The translations under genes and the position numbers were made by a program. Shown piece by piece: positions 22,001 to 35,354 of a stretch of 64,000 nt of DNA. The notes under the pieces were generated by a model. The model worked only from the letters and a program-made list of their open reading frames with translations, had not been told where the DNA came from and ran no database searches. The DNA is taken from contig NW_025062476.1 in assembly GCF_000002995.4 (NCBI RefSeq), positions 3,839,001-3,903,000 of the forward strand. The letters run 5' to 3'. This DNA is from Brugia malayi (Eukaryota; Nematoda; Chromadorea; Rhabditida; Onchocercidae). How positions within the stretch are numbered: position 1 is the first letter of the stretch; every line of letters starts with the position of its first letter.

Positions 22001-22994
22001 ACTAAAAGTAAAAATGAAATTATTAAAATACATCAGAATACATTATCAAACCTTTCTCCATCAAAAAGAACAGCCTCCATAGCTTGCAATGATATACCAA
22101 CACTTATCGCAGCTGCTTCATAAGAATAATTATTGAAATACACATCATCAAAAGTTGACGCAATTTTTTCCAGCTCCTCCTGAATTTCATAAAATAAATT
22201 CTTAGAATTAAATCAACACCACATTTCGGCATGATCGAAATGAACAGCATTAGTTCTTCAAGTACGTTGAGGAAAATTTAGTGAAGATTGAAAAAAGACT
22301 GGTCATATCTATAATTAATCTATCTGGAAACAAACTAACTGATAGTATGAGAACATTAGTCTCTTTCGAAAAAATCATTTCCAATTTCGAATAAATGAAT
22401 ACCACTCAGTCATCAAAAATAAATAGGTACTCTTTAAGCAAACCTATCTATTATAAATAGGAAGAAAGGTCACTACAAGATCCATATTCCGTGTTTGAGC
22501 AATTCGTTCAACATACGTTCGGCTGTGAACCAAACAAAGATCTTCCAAGTTAGCTTTCTTAGGCTTCAAATGTATACATCGATTTAGTAGACCAGAACTC
22601 TGAAATTCTCGCTCTTTGATATCATTCGCAGACAATTTTCATCCCTTCTACTATACCATTAGATTTCCTTATTAAAAATATGTGACAAAAATTTTTTCCT
22701 TTTTTTACAATATTTAAAGCTCTAGCAACTTTGTTCAAATAATAAGAAATTTTTTGAATACTACCAAACTCAAAAAGAAACATATTCAAAAATTCATTTG
22801 CTATAAAAAAGAAAAAGAAAAAATCAGTGACGAGATAAAAAATTGAAGATTTTACAAAGAACAAAATTAATTGTAACCTCAAGTTTCTCCAAAACAGCAC
22901 TGAGTCGTTCCGGATGTTCAAGATGATAATCCCATTCACATCGATGTTGCAACATCGCTCTGTCTGTACCAATATATACTTTACGCTGTTTCAT
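19041..22994 (-). CDS. Class II histone deacetylase (HDAC6/HDAC10-like)
   Basis: Zn-dependent lysine deacetylase. Exons, 5' to 3': 22994-22878, 22599-22477, 22179-22052, 21675 to about 21571, 21279-21108, 20933-20787, 20698-20538, 20332-20162, 19844-19686, 19592 to about 19399 and a possible last exon 19229-19041. Start [11 protein letters not shown] at 22994. Exon 4 has RPPGHH (catalytic His136-His137) and [11 protein letters not shown]; exon 5 [12 protein letters not shown] (zinc Asp and His); exon 6 SSGFDAG (second zinc Asp); exon 7 [14 protein letters not shown] and EGGY. One deacetylase domain of about 370 residues is followed by an unrecognised C-terminal region of at least 110 residues. 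The exon 5 donor is GCAAGT, a GC-AG intron that restores phase. The exon 4/5 join is out of phase with any canonical donor that keeps the AKK residues. The 3' end is uncertain. Nuclear or cytoplasmic action cannot be decided. Confidence 0.9.
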
Positions 22995-23590
22995 TCTCGA
23001 TATACCTTTGCTATCGCAATGTTATCAGGTAAAAGCAACAAGTGCTGCAAAGAGACTCAAAGATTTCTCATCCTTACTATTACATGATGCTATCAGATGA
23101 TTGATTCTACTGGACAACCTTCCGGAAAAAATGACTTTATAATATAAATATATCAAAATAATATATATATTTTTTCACTGTAAAGATGTTCCAAATTAAT
23201 CAGTGGTTAAGAGAATTCAGAGAATTCTCTTTATTTCCAAAAGAATTATATAAAAAAAAAACTTTTCGAGTAGTTAGGTTAATGTTACCACATGCAGTAG
23301 TACAATCTAAACGCATTAAGTCCTCATTAAATAACAATGTATTTTTTGTTGTTACAACCAACTGCAATGAAATTATCCCGAAAAAAAAAAAAGTGAATTT
23401 AACAACTGATTTGATCTGTGATATTCTCTTCCACAACAAATATGCCCTTATAACGACAATCAATAAAATATTCATCACAGATATTATTCGTCAGTGCTAA
23501 ATCTAAGCAAAAAAAATTTCTACAAAAAAAATTTCCGCAACAAATATTTGGTGCTACAAACCAGGAAAACCAAAATATCTTTATCGATCA
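22995..23590. other. Intergenic upstream of the deacetylase; unassigned open frame
   Basis: Likely holds the deacetylase promoter. A 104-codon plus frame at 23186-23500 (MFQINQWLREFREFSLF...) lies just before the decayed BEL/Pao remnant; I see no domain in it and the opposite strand is also open, so it is not called as a gene. Confidence 0.4.
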
Positions 23591-25260
23591 AGTAAAAGAA
23601 GTGGACTTGACTCCGATAAATCAACAATCACCGAGAGATCAACAATATGAAAGCAGAAAAAGTCATTGGAGAAAAATCCGAGTGACTTAAACAGCATATT
23701 GGTATTCTCATCTAATAACAACAAGTGGTTGAAGTATATTCAAAAGATAATGAAGACAAATATAAGAGATGGATGACGAAGAAAAAGGTATTTTTGAAAC
23801 CATTAAATCAAGGAAGAGGAAATAAACTATTCCAAAAAATATATAAGTGTGATTATGAATTAATCTAAAACGCTTAACACAAAGTATTAGAGATTGTGAT
23901 ATTGCTCAACATAATTGTGACAATGTAAGGAAACTTTTGATCGAGAAATTTGGAGAATCATCATTTATAGATAATTGCTATATACCGAGTTGCATTTCAA
24001 GAATCACAAATGGAGAATAAACTATCAGAGCAACTGAGAGAATACTTTGATAGTTAGAAGTTACAGGATGGAATGTTCTATTTTAGAAAATAAGTAACCA
24101 AACTGCATGTTTAGACAAAGTTTATCAACAAAAGTGATAACAAGAATTACGACTGATATATAAACTCTAACTATTAATGAGGAAAGAAAAAGATGCTGAT
24201 AAAATCTGAGTCAAAAACATATACTACTAAAGAAGGAATTTCAGATCTTACAATAATTAAGCAATCCAAGCAGCTGGAAATAAATAATCTAGTTATGAAA
24301 AGACAAAAAATCATTTGCATGTATCTTTTTCAATAATCACTGAGATAATGAGTGCCACAATTAGCTCAATTTTAAGCAGCGGAGAGAAGAACTGAAGAGG
24401 AAGAGTGCTTCCCTTAACTGTCCCAGAAAGAGACATATAATCTATGACTGTCACCGTTGCAAACATCTTCATGATTCATGCACTGTATTGTTCTAAACTT
24501 GATATCAGAACTACTGAACTGATACTGAGAAAAAAGATAAGGAAGGAAGCCTTACTTTTATGCAAATAGGTCAAATTAATCAACCAAATATGCCAGGAAT
24601 TGAAAAAGAAACTTTAGCATTATTTAATATTGTTACACAATTATTATCCAAGAAAGTTAGCAAATCGACAATAGCGAGAAATGAAAGAGATGAATATCAT
24701 CACTTCATTTGGTTATAGTACTCTTAAACTATGAAAATAAAGATGGAATCAAGTAAGAATAAGATTGGTCTTAATTGATCATAAATTTGAAGCAAATTTT
24801 CAAAGATTGCAATAATGATTAATAGGATAATAAAGCCAGCTATCCACCTCTCAAAACAAAAAATGGAAAGTTTGAGAGATAAAATCATTTGCTTAATTGT
24901 TCAGAAAAAGAAAAAAAAAGAAACATAGAGCAAAAGAAAGGAAATATTTATGTTTCCAGTGCAGAAATCCTCATAATACTGTATTATTGGATAGGAAAGA
25001 AAATGTTCAACAAAGAGAAAAATGCATTCGACATTAACTAAGTCAATAAATCAACAAAAATGCTGAGCAAACAAGAAAGTTTCATTCTTATGCAAAGAAA
25101 TTAAAAGAATCACTCCAGAGGTTCAGAAATTCAAAAAACTTTGGTAATGTTTGATATTAGTTCACAGTTATACCTAACATTAACATATCGATTAAATCGA
25201 CAAAAGGTAGAAGAATTAATGTGATGGACTATTTGAAGAACAAATCATAAGTAGTTAAAT
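23590..25260 (+). pseudogene. Decayed BEL/Pao Gag-protease remnant
   Basis: Riddled with stops and frame changes but in the right order it shows pieces matching the intact element of this window. A Gag-core scrap NVRKLLIEKFGESSFI lies at about 23925-23970. Zinc-knuckle debris (HRCKHLHDSCTVLF, about 24455-24500) is followed by a second one (KERKYLCFQCRNPHN at about 24936-24980). An aspartic protease scrap TLVMFDISSQLYLTL sits at about 25135-25185, comparable with ALFDVGSQLSFVS of the intact copy. No LTRs, RT or integrase were found. It is an older relic on the opposite strand from the intact element, not its partner. Two zinc-knuckle pieces about 0.5 kb apart suggest a duplication or two overlapping relics. 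Confidence 0.6.
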
Positions 25261-28200
25261 AGAATAATGAATATCGTGAGTCTCGAAATAGTTTATTTAT
25301 TTAATAAAAATTAATAAATTGATTATTTAAACATGAATCAATTTCTTTAATGCCATTTTTCTTTGTTTATCTTTTAATTTAACTAAAATTTTTACCTTTT
25401 TCTATTCATTATCATATTTATAATGAACGATTAAAATACTAATACATATAAAATATTCCCAAATTTTCAAAACTAATCATATTCCTTAACATCGCTTATC
25501 TCTGTATCTGAGAAAATCTATTAAAATATTGTGAATCTCTTCCATTCTGATTTATATACAAATGAATGTGTTTAAATAAATAAAAATAAAAAGGAGTTAT
25601 TTTTATTATAAATAAATAAAAAAGGTTTTTCTCTCTCTCTCTCTCTTTCTCAACTTCATCAAATTGCTGCTACAACTAATCCAACCACTCCACAACTTCT
25701 TAATTTTTCTACCCTCATTTACAATAAAATACCTGTAATAACTGTACTCGACAATAAACATAGCTTATCATATCCAGGACACGAATCAAGGAGACAAATT
25801 CTGGCTATTTTAAACTTAACCAAATCTAGCTAGTAAAAGTTCAAATTTTAACGTTAGAATTTACCTTGCTTCATAAAAAATTTAAATTCTGAATAGTGAG
25901 AAGTGGATACAGTAAATTTTATGTTCACAAAAGAAAAGTAAATATCATAGTTTAAAGCAGAAAATTAATTGGCTACAGTAGGAGTTTACATTAAGAGAAT
26001 TAAATTCGAACAAGAAGACTTTCAAAATGAAGAAACGGAAGGAAAAACTATTGCGAAGAAAGTATATTAGAAGAAAAAGAAAAAAAAATTCGAAAAATAA
26101 AAAAAGATTTAAAAAACTTTGTTTAAAGAGAAATAAGAGAAAATGATGTATTTTCAGAGTATCAGTTATATTGATTGCTATCGATTTAATTCAATCTATT
26201 TTTCAGACAAAAATTGGCAAAAAAATCTAAATTAAACGAAAACAAAAAAAACTTCTCGCTCAATTCCAAATTTTCCTTTCTCGAGGATTTTAATCTTTAT
26301 TTGGGAATATCACAAAAACTGAATTATTTTTATGATAAAAATATGTCAAAATAATCAAAATATTTTTGAATGTAGAAATGACTTGAAATAATTAAGCAGA
26401 TTCATAATTTCAAATTTGTACAATAACGATTGTTACATTTAGAATATTTCTTTCGGTGAAAACTTATTTGCTTAATAATTTTTTCTATTGATTGATGGAC
26501 GAAGAGTTTTGATACAGATTCATTGATTGAAACTATAAGATAGTTATCAGAGAATATTAAGAATAGAATCGATCGCTAGGTTAGTCATCGAGAAATATCG
26601 ATTGGAAACAGATTGATAAGAGCTTGATGAAGTGTAGACTGTAGCATTGGACCGAGTTTAAGTGAACTATTTTTAGGAAATAATTAAGCAAAAGGTATTT
26701 TGTGATGATAAATAGTTTGCAACAAGATGCAATTTTTTTGTGTCACAAAGATCTAGTGCGAAAATGTTATTAGATCAGAAATATTTATGGTGAATTGCTG
26801 ATTTGTATTTAATCATTGAGCATAAACTTGATTGTTCCGGAACAAGGATAAGAGTTGGATAAATTTTTATTTTTAAATTTTCATTTATCTGATAAAATCC
26901 TAAATGAAATAAGCATTGCTATACAAATTTCGAAATTATAAACTTATTCACTTATTTTGAGATATTTCTACAATACTAAAATACTAAAAATGACTATTCA
27001 GTATATTGCGATAGTTCTCAGACAAATGAATCATTTATTCAGCTCTCATGTTCATTGCCTAGAATATTTCAATCTTCTAACAAAGAATGCAATGTTATAA
27101 ATCACTCCCAAAAATATCACTGCAATAAAGTTCAAAACTGATAATCAAACTTATAGTCAATAGATATTAGAAACTATTCTTTGTCCACTTTATTCCCAAA
27201 AAGACTATATAAAAATGCTTCAATTCGGTTAAGTTGATTTATTACATGCATCTATCAAATACTCATCAAATGATAATTTCAACCAATTTGTTTAAGAATT
27301 CGGACTAAGAAGAAATATCGAGAGTACGTAACGTCACTTATACGTGAAAATTTTACTTCTTTAGACGTGAGAAAAGACAGTGACATCCCCTCAACAATTC
27401 GAGATGAATCAAACATTTCTCCTCACATTCTATCCTTGTGTAACGGAAACCATCAAATCCTCAAATACATTCTGCTTTAGAGCTGTTACAGATCACTTGT
27501 TGCAGTTCTTTGGCATTTGTTCAATTTTGCATACTAATTGTCGGTTGGTCTTTACTTTTTTTTGTTGGTGTTCCCTTGTTGGTCGGTGGTTGTCGTGAAG
27601 TGCTCACGTGATTTGCCTCTTGTCGTGGTGTACACGTATGAAATGGCGTAGGGTACGTGAAGTTATTCAGCGTAATGTATCCTTTCGCGATGGCTTTAAT
27701 ATATTAGTTTGATCGCAATGATGCCTATTATTGGTATTAATTGACTGTTTGAATAGACCACTGGTGATAGAATCCTGGAGATCAGTCCAGTTTACGTGTT
27801 ACATCGATTCCTATCTGAGTTCAGTTTTTGAAGAATTTATGAAGTATTTCACTAGTTAATGTATATTTTAATTGCAATTTGTAAGCACTTAAAAATTATC
27901 GAAATATAAAAATTAGGTTTTTATGGATCATTTACAAAAGTTGAGATATGTAAGTAATATATGATAAGAACAATTTAGGCTTCTTTTATGCCCAAACTTT
28001 AACGTGCGCTATTCACACATCAGTTTTATCTTAAGTTTTTGATTCTGCAAAAAGAAAAAAACTTTTGCCGAAGGTAAGATTCTTTTACTAAATCTTGATA
28101 ACTTGGGGAAAAAGAAGGGCTAAAAATGTAAAGGGCCAGATACTCTCATTATTTCCATGCCAAATATTTCACTGCACGAAATTGACGTCAACAGGTGGAA

Positions 28201-31200
28201 TGACTATACCACACGAAACGCATATAACTTTGTTAGATACAAAGTTTTTTCTTCAGCCATATATGCAGAATTGTAGCTTTCATTTCAGATTTTTTATTAA
28301 GTTATGTTGCTGAAATTCGGAAATTAGATTCGGAAAAAAAAAATTTCGGAAAAAAACTGCTGCATCTGTTCTAGGTTTTACTAATTCTGAAGCGTGACGT
28401 CAACTTTTTTGTCGTTTTCTTGCCACTCATCTATGTGATATTTAAGTATTTAGCACCTCGGATCAGAACTGGTTAGTGACTTTGCTGTATATCATCATTA
28501 GACATACATAGTACACAACAGATTTGATGGAACAAATATGTGATCCTTTTGAAATTTACGCTTTAACAAAATAAGTGTGCCATTATCATTAGCGTTGTTG
28601 TTTCTTCTTTTCGTATTGTAGTCAACGTTGCCAGAGATGCAGTTGTTCGATTAATCTTTGGTAAGTTTTTTGATCACGTGATAACAAGCATTGGACTGGA
28701 GTGAAAAAACAGTTTCGGGAATTGCTACGCTAAAAGCAGAATAATTGTTAAATTTTGCAAGTTTGAAAGGCGATAAAATTAGATTTATATCTTTTTATGT
28801 GGAATATTTTTCTTTTTCTAATTCGCACTAGAAAAATTTTGTTGGTATTTGAAGGATGCAGTAAAATTGGACTCAAACATGCTCAAAATAGGAAATAATG
28901 TTTGACACCTAGTAGTTCTTTATTTGTGAATTGGGATGATCTACATAATGATGATAGCATTGTGAAACGAACTAAAAACTACCAAAATGAAGGTGTGGTA
29001 ATCAAGAATTTTGGAATTAAAACTAAAAGCAAATTTAGCGAACTGCAAACACTTGCGTAGCAGAGTAAATAAATTGTTTTAAAATCGAAGATAATATTTT
29101 GGTATTAATTTCACAATACAGTTCGTATGCCATGTCGGTTGTTATGTACGACTCTTATAGGTGAACGCTCCGTTAGGTTTTTTTTTCTGTAATATCTTTT
29201 AAAAAAGATTAACTTTCTTAAAAACATTGAGTACTCACATAAAGCGACTTTCTGTTCGTTGTGTGTGATATAATTTTATTTCTTATTGGTCGTAAATTCT
29301 TTAGTGAGTTGTTTATCTGATCCTCCAAATTAAAGCCATAACTGCAAATTATTTCCTTATTGTGCTGTACATTTCTCATTTTTTATTTGAAATTTTGCGT
29401 TTTTTAAAATTTTTTTTTAATTTAAAGAAAAAAGATTAAACAAGTAGATAGTAAAGTTAATGGATGATTGTATTTGATAACTTTGCATTCCTTATAGTAT
29501 ATAATTAAATTGATAAGGTTGTAATTAGTTTTGTAATTTTACATTCGAATTATTTGATAAGTGTATGGTTAACTTATTAGTCATAGAACTCATTTCTAAC
29601 TGAAATTTTAAGATGCTGCAAGACTATGCAAGGTATTCATCTGTGCTTAACATTCTTATGCGAAACCAGTGGAAGTATTGCTTTTTTTTAATTTTGTGAT
29701 GGGCTTGTAAATTTTTTTATTCCAAATACTTGAACATTACTGTTGGAACTTGGAACTTTATTATTACTCCGTACGGTTGTTTGCATTTTTTTTTTGGTCG
29801 TCAAATTATTTTATTTACATTATAATTTGTCAAAAAAAAAAGTATTTAATGATAAAAAAAAAATCTACTAAAATAAGAAAACATATCTTTTCGTGTTGAA
29901 AATAAGACAGGAAGTTGGTATCAAACAAAGCAATACGCCCCATACTGGCTGCATCGTTGAAAATAAATACCTGTAGTATTTTATTGCTTCACTATGTCTT
30001 TGTGAACAGTTAGCATTGAAGTCCGATTAAAATAAATCTCGAAAGAGATATAAAAGAAGGAAATTATTTTTTAGGAAATTATCATATCGTCGATTTAAAA
30101 TGAAAATTTAGGTAATTTAACATATAAAAGTCTTAAATTGCAGTTTAAATATTTTAGATATATACTAGCACTCCCTTTTTTTATTCATTTCTGGGTTAAG
30201 GCGAAAATTTACTTTAAAATGCATGGTCCTAGAGTCATATATAGAACAAATTAAGTGAAATAGTATATTAACAGATCTTGTAGCTTTTCTTTAAGGCTTA
30301 TTGCGTATATGAACGGCTGTATCTTGCATGTATGCAGTTTTTTAACTCCAACAAATATGAAATAAGTATGACTAATCGTTAACAGTTAAAAAGAAGCAGT
30401 TCTAGTAGGGCGCATTAAAGAATATTTTCTATTACTAAATAATATGGTGAAAGTATGATGGGTCTAGCAGTCTTCAATTGAAAAAATGTACCTCGTGATA
30501 CTGTAATGAGTTCTGTCGAGGGATAATTAAGTAATTGTTCATAATGTTTTAAAAGTCTGCGTTAGATAAGAGCAGTAGAATAAATATTTTAGAAAGACTT
30601 TCAAGGTCAGGAAAAATTCAACTATGAAAAAATGACTGTATTTTTCCTCAGATTGATGTAGATAATCTGAATTGAGATAATAATATGGCTTAAGCTTGAA
30701 AAAAAAATAAGTCTACGTGTCTGTCATGTATTCTTGAAAATATTTCAAATACTAGTACTTAAGGACTTAATGAACACTCTGATTTATGCGTAATAGTTAA
30801 TGGAATTAATAAGTAGTAAGATCCAATTTGTTTTTCTTAATGTTTCCAAAAAGCCGACATGTTGAAGACAGGATTCAGGAAAAAAAATCCGATGCTAAGT
30901 TGATAACTTCCTTCCTAGTTGGCTTAATCTCTTTGACTGAGTCTTTGAAATCAGAAAGTGTCCTTTTCCAACATTATCGTTTTGATCAGAATGATAAGGG
31001 TATATGAAAATGTATAATTTGCCTAGTAGAAAAGGATGAAAGGTAAAGTTTCTTAAATCATTTATCTCTCTGAATAAGCTATGGTAATAGTGTTTGCTGG
31101 AAATCGATCACTTCATCAAGTAAATTATTATGTCAGTCTTGATAAATTGCATTTAAAATTTCGAATTGAAATTTGGCTTTTCCGTATCTGAAACCTGAAA

Positions 31201-33746
31201 GAAAAAAGATTTATGAAAATTGTCCTTCATTCTGTTAGATTTATTATTCCCACGAATATCCATATCATTAAATACTTTCAATTTTCTTTTTACATACTGA
31301 AATTATTGATTATTAAAATTCGTGTTAACTGACGAATTATTCTATTGCTTAAAATCTCTGCTAAGTTAATCATATTTTATTAGTTATTGTACCATTATTA
31401 GTAATAAAACCATGTTTTTGAGAAAAATTAAAACTTTTGTATACGTGCCTTTGTTCCATAGGTAACTGATATCCCACTGAATACGTAAAAAGAAGATTGA
31501 AAACATTTAATGATATCAATATTGCACTATCCGTTCGAGAAGAATAAATAAGTAGTCGAAAAAAAAAAAAAATGTTCTTCCAGAAGAGATCAAGGCTGAT
31601 CGTATTAGGAGGTGTGCAGTTGTTTGTAGCTCTGTGTACTTGGCAGTAGAACAATTAATAATAATTCTGGATTGTGAGCTTTGCAATGATTTTTGCTATA
31701 ATTTGGAAAAAAGGTGGAAAATAGGAGCAGCTGAGAGGCGAAGGAAATAACACCTTATTAGATGGCTTTCTGGTTTACGAGTTAGCATATTTTCTTTTTT
31801 AAGGAGAACCTAGACACAAGAAGTAGGGGAGGGAAGTCGGAAAAGAAGAATGATAGCTGATTAAAAACTTGCCCTGCGCGTACTTCGTTCAGTGTTTTGT
31901 TTGAGTGACGTTAAAAGACAAACATTAATTTAACTTTATATAATGTGTATTTGGAAGTTAAAAGTAAATTTAAATGACATAAGCTGGAAAAGGTAGAAAA
32001 TCGTGGGAGGATATGTATTTAATAAAGTTGAGCATTTACTATCATCAGTTGTAGCAACGATAAAAAAGGGAATAAATTGAAATGACAGCAATGAAGCTGT
32101 GTATTAAATTAATTTGAAAAGGCAGTTTTCACCTGTTTGTTCAAATTTTTTTAAAAAAAAAAAAAAAAAAACATCATTAAGGAAAAAAAATGAAAATAGT
32201 AGTTAATGTTTCCTTTAGGAAATGAAAGTGCTCAGTAATATCTATCGAGCATAGCATCCAATAGATAATTGCTTTCGATATATCAAAAACGACTGGAATG
32301 ATTAATATATGGAATATGATTTCTTAAAGTGCTAGGACTGTACCATCGATCCTTCTGTTGAGAAGTTTGAATAGTTATGGGAAATAATTCTTGCGTAACC
32401 TATTGTAGGATTTATTTTACAATTCTGATAAGCTAAAATGCTAAAAATGCAATGCTGTTTATGGAAGGATTCAATGAAATAAAATAAAAATTAAGTCAGT
32501 GATTTATCCTAAAAATCGTTTTGAAATTCCTCTAAAATGCCTTTGTTTTTACCATCTTTGTCTGGAAATGCTGCTTTGTTGTGCAGTTAATTGGGTCTTT
32601 CATTGAGACTAACTTGATTAAGTGTAAAACTTAAATGAAAGTTCAGGTCTGCGCATGCAGAATGATTAGATGGCTAGACAGAAATATTGTAGCTAATCAA
32701 ACATATGGTCGTTTACGGATGAAAGAGAAAGTAAGGATAGATACTTCTGAGACCTGATCGAAGTTGGTTCTGCAAGATGCGTTTTTGGGAGTTATCATTA
32801 ACTTTAGTGATAACTCTTTAGTAATTTATTATTGTGAGTGATGACGATGAAGAGCATTTTGACTGATTCGCAAGATATCATTTGTTCAGATATTTATTAA
32901 GACTCACATGTAAACAGGAAACGAAAAGAATCGGAAATTAGGAGAGAAAAGAAATATTTAAAGGATAAAAGGAAAAAATGAGAAAAGGTTGACGAAATAT
33001 TTAAGTCGAACTGTTATTTAAATTCAAGTTCTCATGTGAAATAGCAGTTAGTTATAGGTGTCGTTCTCTGTGTTAACTCCTCCCCCCCTCCGTATTTTAT
33101 TTCCGATCATAATGAATTTTCGTAATCTTTTTATCTGTAATTTTCGCCAGACAAATAGAAAAAATTTGCTTAGTTCTACATTGTAAAAAGTAATTCATAG
33201 AAATTTGGTAGAGTTTCGTTATGGCGAATAGTGAGTGATCGGCCATAATTTAATATAAATACTGCCATTCTGAAATACTTTGGATCGTTGTAAAACGTGG
33301 TACTTTATGCATAAATTTCAGATGGTATGAAAACTGCTTATAATCGAAGTGATGGACAAAAATATGTAACGGTAGATTATTCACTCATTTCAGTCTTGTT
33401 TTCATAACTTGCTGTGATCTCTATGGTAAAAATTGTGTCAAAAATAGAAATTGTTTCATCTCTTGGAATTGAGTAATTATTAAGTTAGAAACTTTTCTAT
33501 TATTGCATTGAAGTTTTTTTTTTTTTTATGTTGCTTGAATACACCCACTACGTATTGCATTATATAAAACAAAAATCATTATACCAGTACATTTATATGA
33601 GCCAAATTCATTTTTTTTCTTTTTTTTTTTTGATTTTTATAACGCCAAATATATCTGTGTATGTTGAAATGCGAGCAGTGATCGACATTTGAGTGCGTGT
33701 TGTTTGGTTTCTTACCGAAATTTCCTTTAAGTTTTAATCAAATTTC
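25261..33746. other. Long gene-poor stretch, no confident gene
   Basis: About 8.5 kb with no coding exon I can support. It holds a CT microsatellite (25630-25647), homopolymer runs (32153-32171, 33510-33528), a less AT-rich patch around 27300-27700, and two TCACGTGA palindromes (27604, 28674). An exon-like piece with good splice sites sits at about 28621-28660. It may contain promoter or non-coding exons for the Sec61 beta gene to the right, but nothing shows this directly. Confidence 0.5.
25630..25647. repeat. (CT)n microsatellite
   Basis: CT dinucleotide run of about nine units in intergenic DNA. Confidence 0.75.
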
Positions 33747-33748
33747 AG
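33747..33748 (+). promoter_or_regulatory. Candidate spliced-leader acceptor of Sec61 beta
   Basis: AATTTCAG lies 25 bases upstream of the ATG at 33774 with no upstream coding exon; a good match to the nematode TTTCAG trans-splice consensus. Confidence 0.55.
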
Positions 33749-33773
33749 TTATTTCATTTTGGGAAGCTTGAAT

Positions 33774-34181
33774 ATGTCTGATGCAGGTCGTAGTCCAGGA
33801 CGTGCAGCAAGAGCTGGTTCTGGAGGAGCTACACTGCGGCAAAGACGTGGTGGTCCTTCTGCAGGTCATTTTTAAAATAACGTTTTTTTTATTCTCGGAA
33901 TTTAAAGGTATCCGTTTTCGTTTCGTGCATTGCTATATGTTTTTTACCATATCTTGACTTGTGCTTGATTTGTTCACTTGTTGAAGTAAATATGTTTTAT
34001 TTCAGGTTCAGGGCGTTCAGCACGGAGTGGCGTGAGTAGTGGTGGTTTATGGCGTTTTTATACAGAAGACGCGACAGGCCTGAAAATAGGACCAGTCCCA
34101 GTACTCGTCATGAGTCTTGTTTTCATAGCTTCTGTTTTCATACTACATATCTGGGGCAAATACACCCGCTCACATCACTAA
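33774..34181 (+). CDS. SEC61B: Protein transport protein Sec61 subunit beta
   Basis: Two exons, 33774-33864 and 34006-34181, phase 1 intron, 88 residues. The N-terminal half is Gly/Ser/Arg-rich ([20 protein letters not shown]), as in Sec61 beta. The second half holds the invariant block [20 protein letters not shown] followed by one C-terminal membrane helix ([20 protein letters not shown]) and a YTRS-type tail. It is the tail-anchored small subunit of the ER protein translocon, helping signal-peptide-bearing chains enter the channel. Length and architecture equal those of animal homologues (about 95 residues). An SL-type acceptor precedes the ATG and an AATAAA follows at 34385. Identity is certain from the sequence. 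Confidence 0.97.
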
Positions 34182-34384
34182 TGATTCATTTATGTAAAAT
34201 TTCAAATTTAGTTATATTTTTGCTTATTAGGTTGGCTGTGGAAAATGCAAGTGAAATTTAGAGGAGAAATTTTTATTATCAGATTGGTGGTATAAATCCT
34301 TTGTACTCATTCCAGAAAATGCTCTCAGGATTCTATTCCTTTCTCAGTCCTTGCAAGAGAATTCTCATCATTTGTTTTATTATG

Positions 34385-34390
34385 AATAAA
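34385..34390 (+). terminator. poly(A) signal AATAAA of Sec61 beta
   Basis: First AATAAA after the stop codon, about 200 bases downstream. Confidence 0.55.
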
Positions 34391-35334
34391 ACTTGGAAAG
34401 TTTTATATCAAATTTGTTTGTTGTTTTGGATTTCTAATATTTTGATGGTTTGTTTTGGGATTGTTGGTTAAGTCTTTTGTTAGTTAGATGATAATTATTT
34501 GATATTATTAACTTATGGTAGTAATTTATCATTAGTATACCACATAACTTTGATAACGTGGCAAAACACTGACAGGTAATCGATGACTATCAATTTAGAA
34601 ACAGTTATAAAATAGCTTCATTGCAACACTTTCGATTAGGTTTTACAGAAAAACAATCTAAACTGATTAAATGATGGTTGCACAAAGTTTTTGTGGTCAC
34701 GAAAACTCTTTTAGGTGTTATTGGCGAACAAGTTCATTATTGTTGATTTCACTTTAGATGCCATATAATGTTTTCATCACTGCTAATACTGCAATTGTTG
34801 ATCGTGATGATTTATTTGGTTGTGAAAAATTACATATAAATGACAATAAATGTACATGTTGTTTCCATTTAGTTGCCACTATGACTATTAATGCTGTCAC
34901 GGTTATTGCTACTCCATCGCAGACATTACTGGAATGATTTCTAATTTTACATTTTCACTAATTTCTTAGAAATAAGTTCTTTCTAAGGAGTTCGTTCGTT
35001 GATTGGATACGATTGAAGATAGTCGGAAAATTCCATAACGGTTAAATGTGTGTTGTACTTTAACATTTTGTGGCTTTACAGGAAGGAGTGATAGGATGAG
35101 TTAATATTTTGAAATTTTTTAGTTCAATTAGTAGAATAATATAACGGGAGAATAACAGAATGTTTATATGGTGGTTAGTTTAGGTTTCATTTGATGGTGC
35201 ATGTACGACACTGGTATATTTGATAATTTTACGAAAATTTCAATTATTTTTGGTGGTATGTTAATGCGTAGTCTTTTTGTTTAATCCGGAATAGGAATAA
35301 TATCTGGTTGTGGCATAAAATATTCGGAATTTTC
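34391..35334. other. Intergenic between Sec61 beta and NSUN1, no gene seen
   Basis: AT-rich, no supported coding exon; probably 3' UTR end and promoter region of the downstream gene. Confidence 0.5.
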
Positions 35335-35344
35335 AGGTTTTGCA
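35335..35344 (+). promoter_or_regulatory. Candidate spliced-leader acceptor(s) of the NSUN1 gene
   Basis: ATTTTCAG (ending 35336) and TTTTGCAG (ending 35344) lie 10 to 20 bases before the proposed ATG at 35355. Either could accept a spliced leader. Confidence 0.45.
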
Positions 35345-35354
35345 GTACTGATTA

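Noticed and set aside
23186..23500. 104-codon plus frame as a gene
   Set aside because: No recognisable domain, opposite strand equally open, adjoins decayed retroelement; may be relic sequence.
26027..26146. Short frame MKKRKEKLLRRKYIRRKRKK, reminiscent of a tiny basic ribosomal protein
   Set aside because: It is a purine-rich low-complexity run; the residues do not match ribosomal protein L41 and there is no splice or UTR context.
31370..31654. 94-codon minus frame
   Set aside because: No motif, no splice context, low-complexity Phe-rich segment from a T run.
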